DNA of 64,000 bases, from the NCBI GenBank assembly GCA_947501115.1, contig CANMVX010000015.1, positions 1-64,000 on the forward strand. The letters run 5' to 3'. This DNA is from Haliscomenobacteraceae bacterium (GTDB lineage Bacteria; Bacteroidota; Bacteroidia; Chitinophagales; Saprospiraceae). A model generated the notes under the pieces. The model saw only the letters and a list, made by a program, of their open reading frames with translations, ran no database searches and had not been told where the DNA came from. Below, in pieces: positions 1-7,273 of this stretch (positions within the stretch are counted from its first letter, which is position 1; every line of letters begins with the position of its first letter). The translations under genes and the position numbers were made by a program.

Positions 1-6
1 TAAAAG

Positions 7-22
7 TTGTACATTTGTACAA
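7..22. promoter_or_regulatory. Perfect palindrome over the -7 box of the desaturase promoter
   Basis: The sequence TTGTACA-TT-TGTACAA is a perfect 7-2-7 inverted repeat. The Bacteroidota -7 element TACATTTG (10-17, matching TAnnTTTG) lies inside it, so a dimeric regulator bound here would block the sigma factor. The matching -33 element would fall left of the window edge. Proposed operator for the desaturase starting at 56; the regulator is not in the window. Confidence 0.5.
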
Positions 23-55
23 ATCAAAATTCCAAAAACACCAATACCATATTTC

Positions 56-1039
56 ATGCAACTATCTCCTAATCGCATCGAAGTGATGCAATTCCTGGCT
101 AAGAACATGGATGATATCATTGATTCATACCTTACGCCTGTTGATAAAATTTGGCAACCTACGGATTTTTTGCCAGATTCCAGTAGTGAAAACTTTTTTG
201 ATGATGTAAAAAATTTAAGGGAAACTGCTAAAGAGTTACCTTATGATTACCTGGTAGTTTTAATAGGTGATTGTATTACGGAGGAGGCTCTTCCAACATA
301 CGAATCATGGTTGATGAGTGTTGATGGGGTTAATCAGGAGAAAAATGAAGGATGGAGTCGCTGGATTAGGGCATGGACGGCAGAAGAAAACAGACATGGA
401 GATTTGCTAAATAAATATTTATATTTATCTGGACGGATTAATATGAGAGCTATGGAGGTTTCTACTCAATATTTGATTCACGATGGCTTTGATATTGGAA
501 CGGGTTCAGATCCGTATCGCAATTTTATCTATACCTCATTTCAAGAGCTGGCAACCAATGTTTCTCATAGAAGAACGGCTACGCTGGCAAAGGAATACGG
601 TAACAAGTTACTCTCAAAAATGTGTGGCGTTATTGCAGCAGACGAATTAAGACACGCAAGAGCTTACAAATCATTCGTTGCCAGAATTTTAGAGGTGGAT
701 CCTTCTGAAATGATGGTGGCCCTGGAAGATATGATGAGGAAAAAAATTGTTATGCCCGCTCTCTTTTTAAGAGAAACAGGTATGAAAATGGGGGAAACTT
801 TCAGTCATTTTTCAGATGCCGCACAAAGAATCGGTGTTTATACAACGCAAGACTATATCGATATTATGGAAGGTTTGCTTGAGGAATGGAAAATTGGAAA
901 TGTAACCAATCTAAATGCTCAGGGAGAGAAGGCCAGAGATTATGTAATGGCTTTGCCCGCCCGATTGCAGCGAATTGCAGAAAGAATAAAAGTACCTAAT
1001 CTGCCATACGAATTTAGTTGGATTGGTGTTAAAGGATAA
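56..1039 (+). CDS. Acyl-ACP desaturase (fatty acid desaturase type 2)
   Basis: Soluble di-iron desaturase of 327 residues that would introduce a cis double bond into an acyl chain on acyl carrier protein, for membrane-lipid unsaturation. The two iron-binding helix motifs are both visible: EENRHG at residues 110-115 and DELRH at 196-200. Further acidic ligands are likely Glu76/77 and the Glu of the QELATN helix near 164. Length and motifs fit the plant stearoyl-ACP desaturase/bacterial DesA family; no membrane segments are present. The ATG lies about 39 nt behind a -7 box embedded in a palindrome (7-22), which suggests repression by a small-molecule-sensing dimer. It is followed at once by a strong terminator, so it is probably monocistronic. 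Position of the double bond cannot be read from sequence. Confidence 0.93.
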   Translation: MQLSPNRIEVMQFLAKNMDDIIDSYLTPVDKIWQPTDFLPDSSSENFFDDVKNLRETAKELPYDYLVVLIGDCITEEALPTYESWLMSVDGVNQEKNEGWSRWIRAWTAEENRHGDLLNKYLYLSGRINMRAMEVSTQYLIHDGFDIGTGSDPYRNFIYTSFQELATNVSHRRTATLAKEYGNKLLSKMCGVIAADELRHARAYKSFVARILEVDPSEMMVALEDMMRKKIVMPALFLRETGMKMGETFSHFSDAAQRIGVYTTQDYIDIMEGLLEEWKIGNVTNLNAQGEKARDYVMALPARLQRIAERIKVPNLPYEFSWIGVKG

Positions 1040-1042
1040 AAT

Positions 1043-1071
1043 AAAAGCCCGGAAAAATTCCGGGCTTTTTT
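1043..1071 (+). terminator. Rho-independent terminator after the desaturase gene
   Basis: Perfect 12-bp stem (AAAAGCCCGGAA / TTCCGGGCTTTT) with a 3-nt loop and a T-run, starting 3 nt after the stop codon. The A-run on the 5' side makes it bidirectional, so it can also stop the convergent minus-strand gene ending at 1109. Confidence 0.9.
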
Positions 1072-1108
1072 AATCAACTATGGTACAATTATAATAAAAC
1101 ACTATTTT

Positions 1109-3955
1109 TTAGTTGCCTCTGCTCCAAGGCATTCCCGGAGGTCTCATATCGTTGTTTTGTTGGTTGTTTGTAGCAGGTGCCATCGCACTTAAACGATAGT
1201 TGAATCGTAGCATAAAGTATTGCTGTAACACAATCGTTTGTGCATCTTCAATGTATAGCTCAGTCACATTTCTTTGTATGCTTACATTTTGTTTAAGCAA
1301 ATCAAATACAACCAATGATAATTCTCCCTTGTTATCTTTTAGGAATTTTTTTCCTATACTTCCGTTCCATAACCAGTAGTTTTGATTGAAACCATCGCCA
1401 AGTCCACTAAATGACTGATTAATAATGGAGCTTCTAAAGGTCCAGTCACCTGGTAAAATCAAGTTTAACCTGCCTTCAAATTGTTGATTTAGGAAAATAC
1501 TATTTAAAGAACTATTCAACGAACTAATGGCCTGATTCCAATTGGTTCTGGATGATAGCGTAAAATCAATCTTTTCAGATATATTTGAGGTCACAGATAG
1601 TCCAAAGCCCAAAGTGGTTGTTTCAGAGGTATTGATTTGTTTATTTACCATGCCAGGTTGTTCCTGATAGCTTGCATTCAAACTAAGATTGGCATTGGAT
1701 TTAATCATTTTCAAAGGAAAGCCATAAGTTGTGAACGCTCTTAGGTTCCAATTGCCATTTAAATTTACTGGAACGACTAATTGTCCGCCCCTGGGAAACA
1801 ATACGCCACCATTCAAGTAGGTATCTTCTGTGGCAATAATGGTGCTATTTGTGATTTGATTGCGATTGATGGTTCCGCTTATATAAGAATATAAAACAGT
1901 GGATTTGGCAGGATTTGTTGCAGAGTACCTAAGACTCATATTATATCCAAGACTTTGTAAAAGTTCTGGATTTCCCGTCCTTAATCTTAAAGGGGAGCTA
2001 TTATCTACTACTTCTTGTAATTGACTTATGGAAGGGGCGTTAGTATAGGCACGTCCAAAAAATCGAATACTTTTCTGCTTTGAAAAATCATATTTTAGAT
2101 AGGCAAAAGGTAGCACATTGAAATAATTTCTTTCAATATTCGCTTGTAAGGGATACGTCTGAGAGGCATCCTGGTTTACCCACTGCGCGTTGGTATTCAG
2201 ATTAAATTGCATTTTCTCATTACCGCCTCGGATACCTAAACCAGCTCTTTGGGTTAGAAATTCACTGCCAAGAACGTTAGATAATGCCCCATTGAGTTCA
2301 GAGTAGGTATTGGTCAATGGATCAAGGTTGAAATTCTTTTTGTCAGAATCATCAATCTGTCTTGACACATTGTATGATAATTGTAATCCTGACTTTTTGC
2401 TGATAGGCTCATTAAAGTTAATATTGGCACTAGTGGTAGAACCTTTAGCTAACAGTCTGTTTTCCTGGTCTATAGTATCGGCCCGAAGTAAAGTGCCAAA
2501 ACTATTGTTTAGTGCGTATAAACTACTTTCTCCATCCTGGTTTCTAATGGAATTATTTACTTCTGCAGAAAAAGTTCGTCCGGCTTTTTTAAACTTATGT
2601 CTCCATAGAATCTGATTGGATAAATTTAAAGCTCCCAGAAGGGTAGAAAAATCTGTTTTACTATCGTTAAGTTTTAATAACTGAGTATTATTTTCGGCTG
2701 TAATAAGTTGCATTCCATCAGCATCTTGCATAGACATACGAGGCTGAATAATCAATGAATTATTTTTATTTATTTCATATTCTATGCGCATATTCATTCT
2801 ATGATTTAAATTGCCTGAGGTAGCTTCATTGTGTTCTTCATAGAACTGAGAAAAATCACTTCGATTATTAATAAGTTCTCTGTTAAGGTTTTGTTCAGAA
2901 ACAATATTGCCTTGGTTAAAGAAATAGCTACCTGAAATCTTCAATTTTTTACCCCATGTATCGGAATAATTCATACCAAAAGCATTGGTTCTGGCAATTC
3001 CCTGTTTCTGATCTACAACGAAATCATTATTTCCGCCACCCCAGCTGCCACCGCCGCCGCCCCAACTACCGCCTCCAGAACCACGACCTCCACCTTGACT
3101 TACGCCAGAAAGATCTTCGCTTGAAAAATTCTGCTCGTTAATATTGTTAAATTGTCCAAGAATAGTAAATCTAACGTCATCTTTAAACCTATTAACGGCT
3201 CCTCCGGCCTGGTATCTTTCATCGGTTCCGTACCCGCCAAATAAGCGACCGAAAGCACCATTTCTTTTATCCTGACGGGTGATAATGTTTATCGATTTTG
3301 TGGTCTGACCACTATTAAAACCAGAGAATGCATCCTGATCACTTTGTCTGTCAAAGATTTGAATTTTATCAATCACTTCAGCAGGAAGATTTTTTAGCGC
3401 CGCAGCGGGGTCATTTCCAAAAAATGGTTTTCCATCCACTAAAATCTCTTTTACATCTTCGCCTTGCGCTTGAATTTTACCATTTTCTATAACGATGCCA
3501 GGAACCTTTCGTGTCAACTCTTCCGCAGATGCATCAGGATTTGTTTTAAACGAGCTGGCATTGAATTGGAGCGTGTCATCTTTACTTGTCGCTTGAGCTG
3601 CCTGTCCAACTACTTGAACCTGACCGAGTTCGTACGCTGATTCTACCAATTTAATATCACCCAGCTCGAGCCCGCGTCTTGTGATTTGAAGCTGCTTTTT
3701 ATAATCGGTAAAGCCTAAATAACTTATTGTGAGTAGATAATCGCCTGGTTTGATATTATTAACCACAAATTTCCCTTTATCATCGGTAAGATTATCAAGT
3801 TCCGTTCCTCCTGCAGAAGGAACTAATATGACATGCGCTCCGGGAAGAGAGGAGCCATCTCCGTTGGAGATTACTGTACCAGTAACGGTGGTGTTTTGAG
3901 CCACCAGGGCAGTCAAACAAAAAGAAAAGAAGAGTAGAAAACTGTACTTAATCAT
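1109..3955 (-). CDS. Outer membrane beta-barrel protein with CarboxypepD_reg domain (OMP_b-brl_3-like)
   Basis: Predicted 948-residue outer-membrane protein. A Sec signal peptide ends near residue 20 (FCLTALVAQ). A CarboxypepD_reg beta-sandwich (about 22-105, TVTGTVISNGDGSSLPGAHV onward) is followed by a TonB-plug-like segment (about 125-235, with VDGKPFFGNDP) and a long beta-strand-rich barrel typical of the OMP_b-brl_3 family. Residues near 285-310 form an extracellular-looking Gly/Ser/Trp-rich insert (GGGSWGGGGGSWGGG). The C-terminus is not the usual aromatic-ending strand but a polar tail (MRPPGMPWSRGN). Such proteins resemble TonB-dependent receptors, but substrates are mostly unknown. 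The gene is divergent from the sensor kinase/LytTR pair starting at 4150, a possible regulator. Confidence 0.85.
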   Translation of the reverse strand: MIKYSFLLFFSFCLTALVAQNTTVTGTVISNGDGSSLPGAHVILVPSAGGTELDNLTDDKGKFVVNNIKPGDYLLTISYLGFTDYKKQLQITRRGLELGDIKLVESAYELGQVQVVGQAAQATSKDDTLQFNASSFKTNPDASAEELTRKVPGIVIENGKIQAQGEDVKEILVDGKPFFGNDPAAALKNLPAEVIDKIQIFDRQSDQDAFSGFNSGQTTKSINIITRQDKRNGAFGRLFGGYGTDERYQAGGAVNRFKDDVRFTILGQFNNINEQNFSSEDLSGVSQGGGRGSGGGSWGGGGGSWGGGNNDFVVDQKQGIARTNAFGMNYSDTWGKKLKISGSYFFNQGNIVSEQNLNRELINNRSDFSQFYEEHNEATSGNLNHRMNMRIEYEINKNNSLIIQPRMSMQDADGMQLITAENNTQLLKLNDSKTDFSTLLGALNLSNQILWRHKFKKAGRTFSAEVNNSIRNQDGESSLYALNNSFGTLLRADTIDQENRLLAKGSTTSANINFNEPISKKSGLQLSYNVSRQIDDSDKKNFNLDPLTNTYSELNGALSNVLGSEFLTQRAGLGIRGGNEKMQFNLNTNAQWVNQDASQTYPLQANIERNYFNVLPFAYLKYDFSKQKSIRFFGRAYTNAPSISQLQEVVDNSSPLRLRTGNPELLQSLGYNMSLRYSATNPAKSTVLYSYISGTINRNQITNSTIIATEDTYLNGGVLFPRGGQLVVPVNLNGNWNLRAFTTYGFPLKMIKSNANLSLNASYQEQPGMVNKQINTSETTTLGFGLSVTSNISEKIDFTLSSRTNWNQAISSLNSSLNSIFLNQQFEGRLNLILPGDWTFRSSIINQSFSGLGDGFNQNYWLWNGSIGKKFLKDNKGELSLVVFDLLKQNVSIQRNVTELYIEDAQTIVLQQYFMLRFNYRLSAMAPATNNQQNNDMRPPGMPWSRGN

Positions 3956-4149
3956 TATAATATTATTTATGCCACAAAAGAAAGATTAAAAACCAGGGTT
4001 AAAAAATATTTTCAACGAATACCCATATTTTATCAATCAATACAAATTATCCTTTTTAATGTTTTACTGATAATAAATAGGCTTTTGTTGAATAAATGAC
4101 AAAATAGCCTAGACATGTAGTAATATTGTAGAATATAAAATTATATAAT

Positions 4150-5175
4150 ATGCCTCGTTTCCAAATATTATTGTTTCAAGGATTACTTTGGTTAGGAATT
4201 CTTCTTACACAAACTTTTTTAATTGGTGGGGGTGAGAATATTTTGGAAACGATTCCAAAATCGGGTATTATAGTATTAGGGCAAATGACTTTGGTATATT
4301 TAAATACCTTGTTTCTTTTCCCAAGGCTTTATCTTAAGAAAAAGCATTTTTTATACTTGATTATTGGCTTAATGCTAATTCTGGCCATCAGCTATGGTGT
4401 TCAGGAACTGGTGGAATATTTTTATCCGAGGGGTCGATATCGTGGCGTCAGGAAAATAAGTACCTTAACTAAATCATGGTATTTCCTGGGTCGAAGTTTT
4501 CCGTTATTTATGGCATTTCTTCTTAGTACTTTATTACAGGTTACCCGTTTATTTGCCATAAAGGAAAAGGAATCTGTTCAATTGCGGTCTGAAAAACTGG
4601 AGACTGAGTTAAAATTTTTACGCAGTCAGACAAATCCACACTTCCTATTTAATGCGTTGAACAATATTTACACATTAACGCTAATAAAATCGGATAAAGC
4701 ACCTGATTATCTTCTTGTTCTTTCCGATATGTTACGATATATGTTGTACGAATGCAATGCGCCTAAGGTAAGGCTGGAAAAAGAAATAGGTTACATCAGG
4801 CATTTCATATCACTCAATTTATTAAAAGACAGCCGGGGATTAAATGTAAATTTTGATTGTGGTGAAATTCCTGATCATCTTGAAATTGCGCCTATGCTTC
4901 TCATCCCATTAGTGGAAAATGCCTTCAAACATAGTAAATTTGAGGACAAAGCAAATGGATGGATTAACATAAAGCTGCAGCTTTTGGGGGAATCCCTGCA
5001 TTTGAATGTCCAAAATAGTCTGCCCGATAAATCCCATACAACAGACGATACAGGGGGTATTGGCTTAGTTAATGTAAGGCGACAACTGGAATTAATCTAT
5101 CCAGACCAGTTTCAACTAAACATTGAAGAACGAGACCATATTTTTTCAGTAGATTTAATCATTGAAAAATTGTAA
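4150..5175 (+). CDS. LytS/YehU-type sensor histidine kinase
   Basis: 341-residue membrane kinase. The N-terminal half holds four hydrophobic segments (about residues 5-25, 38-58, 66-86 and 115-133), with no large extracytoplasmic sensor domain. The His_kinase (PF06580) domain follows: phospho-acceptor His164 in TNPHFLFNALNNI and an N-box around Asn257 (IPLVENAFKHS), then the G-box-like GGIGLVNVRRQL. The stop codon is 1 nt before the ATG of the LytTR response regulator, so the pair is translationally coupled. Likely senses a membrane or envelope signal and phosphorylates the partner at Asp55. The gene is divergent from the outer-membrane protein at 1109-3955. Confidence 0.92.
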   Translation: MPRFQILLFQGLLWLGILLTQTFLIGGGENILETIPKSGIIVLGQMTLVYLNTLFLFPRLYLKKKHFLYLIIGLMLILAISYGVQELVEYFYPRGRYRGVRKISTLTKSWYFLGRSFPLFMAFLLSTLLQVTRLFAIKEKESVQLRSEKLETELKFLRSQTNPHFLFNALNNIYTLTLIKSDKAPDYLLVLSDMLRYMLYECNAPKVRLEKEIGYIRHFISLNLLKDSRGLNVNFDCGEIPDHLEIAPMLLIPLVENAFKHSKFEDKANGWINIKLQLLGESLHLNVQNSLPDKSHTTDDTGGIGLVNVRRQLELIYPDQFQLNIEERDHIFSVDLIIEKL

Positions 5176-5176
5176 A

Positions 5177-5884
5177 ATGATCAATTTGCGATGTCTTATT
5201 GTCGATGATGAGGAGTTGGGGCGAATGCTTATTGAAAACTATGTTCAACGATTAGGTTTTACCATAGTTGCCCAATGCAGAAACCCTCTTGAGGCTATGC
5301 AAATAATGCAAACGAAAGAAATAGATTTGATTTTTTTAGATATTCAGATGCCCGAAATGAGTGGTTTGCAGTTTATAAAATCATTAACCTATAAGCCCCT
5401 GATTATTCTAACTACTGCTTACCCTGAACATGCTTTAGAAGGTTACACCCTCGATGTAGTTGATTATTTGTTAAAACCTATTCGTTTTGACCGGTTTACG
5501 CTGGCTGTAAATAAAGCATTGGAACGTCACCGGTTTAAGACAGAAATGGTAAATGTTGAACACGAAGGCCAGGATAAGGAAATTATATTAGTAAAATCGG
5601 AACATCGAATACACAGATTAAAGTTATCGGAAATTTTATACATACAAAGCTTAAGTGAATACGTTTCTTTTCATTTAAATGGAAGTCGTATATTGTCATT
5701 GGGGGCTTTAAAAACGCTTGAACTGGAATTGCCCTCCTCACAATTTATACGCGTTCATAAATCTTATATCGTTGCAATTAATAAAATTGATTTTTTAGAT
5801 GGCAACACCCTTCAGGTTGGGAAAGAAAAAATTCCAGTCGGGCCCAGTTATAAAGAACAATTACTGACGCATTTTAATAAATGA
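5177..5884 (+). CDS. LytTR-family response regulator
   Basis: 235-residue DNA-binding response regulator. Receiver domain (about 1-120): acidic pocket Asp10/Asp11, phospho-acceptor Asp55 (IFLDIQMPEMSG), Thr80 and Lys100. LytTR DNA-binding domain (about 135-235): HRIHRLKLSEILYIQSLSEYV and RVHKSYIVAINKI are typical LytTR strands. A longer frame opens at TTG 5162, but ATG 5177, directly after the kinase stop, gives the standard receiver start (MINLRCLIVDDEE) and is preferred. It works with the upstream LytS-like kinase. Targets are unknown; the divergent outer-membrane protein is a candidate by position only. Its stop is 2 nt from that of the convergent esterase gene. Confidence 0.93.
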   Translation: MINLRCLIVDDEELGRMLIENYVQRLGFTIVAQCRNPLEAMQIMQTKEIDLIFLDIQMPEMSGLQFIKSLTYKPLIILTTAYPEHALEGYTLDVVDYLLKPIRFDRFTLAVNKALERHRFKTEMVNVEHEGQDKEIILVKSEHRIHRLKLSEILYIQSLSEYVSFHLNGSRILSLGALKTLELELPSSQFIRVHKSYIVAINKIDFLDGNTLQVGKEKIPVGPSYKEQLLTHFNK

Positions 5885-5886
5885 AT

Positions 5887-7143
5887 TCAGAAATCTCCAG
5901 AAACAACTTTAAGGATAAATTTTAAAAAATAATCCCAGTCTAAAGCGTTCACCTCATGTTTTCCTTTTCTGATATAATAGTTTACATTTTTGCCAACCAG
6001 TACTTCTGTATCAGGCATATTTACTTCAGAAATACCTTTTTTTTCATAAAGCTGATAAGCAAAACCAGCTTCTTTTGCTGAAAGGAATTCTCCTTTTGGG
6101 TCAGCCCATTTATCATCGAGTGCACTGCTCACGAAGAGAGGTCTTGGAGCAATTAAGCTCAGTAAAATATGTTGGTCAAATGGTAAGGTAGATTCATTGC
6201 CCGCATATTTTGCAAAACCAGGTAAAAACCAATGAGGAAATCGGGTGGTTATAGGTTCAATACCTTCTCCGAAATTCCTTCTAAGCAGAGCTGCTCCACC
6301 TTCACCAGACTGTATAGCTATAACTGCGTCGAAACGAGTATCATTGGCAGCAGCCCAAAGACTCGCCTTACCCATTCGGGAATGGCCGTGAAGAATCATT
6401 TTTGTATTCTTGAGCTCTGGTAAGATTTTTATTACATCTAACATTTTACTTAATCCCCAGGCCCAGGCACTCATAGCAGACCAATCTTTGGGGTTAATAT
6501 TTAAATCATTGGCAAGTACAGTTCGCACCCCTTTTTTGTAACCATCAGGAAAATCCTCTTCAAAATCGGCACATGCTACGGAAAAGGAAGCATAGCCAGC
6601 ATTTATCACTTTTTCTATCTGCCAGGTATCTTTTTGTGTTCCAACTGCTTTGTCAGTGGCGATATGATTATTGAAAAATGGATTTTCATTACAAATTACA
6701 TATTTTGAGGAAACAGGAATTTCAGCATCCATAAAAACGGTGTTAATTCCGCAAAAATTAAGGCCTAATAAGGCAGCCTTGACTGGCGTACCCAAAGGGA
6801 TAAAACCAATGAGATGAATTTTTACTTTTCCGGCGAGAGAAACTTCCCATACGTTCATTTCCGCTTTACCGTTTAGCACTGGTTTTTGAACCAGTAGTTT
6901 AGAAGTAACGCTTATTTTTTTCGATGGAAAGGTTCCATACATTTCTGAGGCATAAATTTGTAGCCATTTACCTTTTGCTTTTTCCCACTGAGATACGTTG
7001 TTAATTTTTTCGCCAATGATATCGCCTACATCGGGTAATGAATAATTAACAACCTTATTTTCATCATAATTAGGGACGAAAGTACTTTGAGCAGTTGCAT
7101 CTGTAATCATAAATAGCAATATTATAAGAGATATTCTAGCCAC
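5887..7143 (-). CDS. Glucuronoyl esterase-like hydrolase (carbohydrate esterase family 15)
   Basis: 418-residue secreted alpha/beta hydrolase. The signal peptide ends at about residue 19 (ITDATAQ). The CE15 nucleophile motif GHSRMGKASLW places Ser255 as catalytic residue with the adjacent Arg as oxyanion support; SGEGG at 279-283 holds the family acidic residue, and His396 (KGKHEVNALDW) is the likely catalytic histidine. Known CE15 enzymes cleave ester bonds between glucuronic acid side chains of xylan and lignin alcohols. The only usable start is GTG 7143, as no ATG lies upstream in frame. It stands alone with no glycoside hydrolase beside it, so it is not part of a visible polysaccharide utilization locus. 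Substrate is inferred from family only. Confidence 0.85.
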   Translation of the reverse strand: MARISLIILLFMITDATAQSTFVPNYDENKVVNYSLPDVGDIIGEKINNVSQWEKAKGKWLQIYASEMYGTFPSKKISVTSKLLVQKPVLNGKAEMNVWEVSLAGKVKIHLIGFIPLGTPVKAALLGLNFCGINTVFMDAEIPVSSKYVICNENPFFNNHIATDKAVGTQKDTWQIEKVINAGYASFSVACADFEEDFPDGYKKGVRTVLANDLNINPKDWSAMSAWAWGLSKMLDVIKILPELKNTKMILHGHSRMGKASLWAAANDTRFDAVIAIQSGEGGAALLRRNFGEGIEPITTRFPHWFLPGFAKYAGNESTLPFDQHILLSLIAPRPLFVSSALDDKWADPKGEFLSAKEAGFAYQLYEKKGISEVNMPDTEVLVGKNVNYYIRKGKHEVNALDWDYFLKFILKVVSGDF

Positions 7144-7242
7144 GGCAAATGTTTTTTCAAGATAAAGTCATATATTGAAACAAGCTACAAAAAAAAACCG
7201 TTTACTAAAAGCATTCTTTCATAAAAAGCGGCTTTAAAAAGC

Positions 7243-7250
7243 TATATTCG
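7243..7250 (+). promoter_or_regulatory. Possible -7 element for the tail-specific protease gene
   Basis: TATATTCG resembles the Bacteroidota -7 TAnnTTTG with one mismatch, 23 nt before the ATG. No convincing -33 element was seen. Confidence 0.3.
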
Positions 7251-7273
7251 CACGTTTAAGTAAATAATATTGA

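Noticed and set aside
2310..2615. Reading frames on the strand opposite the large outer-membrane and TonB-receptor genes
   Set aside because: They lie wholly inside strongly supported genes, lack signal peptides or known motifs, and show no independent promoter or spacing.
5162..5176. TTG start for the LytTR regulator overlapping the kinase gene
   Set aside because: ATG at 5177 gives the normal receiver-domain N-terminus and follows the kinase stop by 1 nt.
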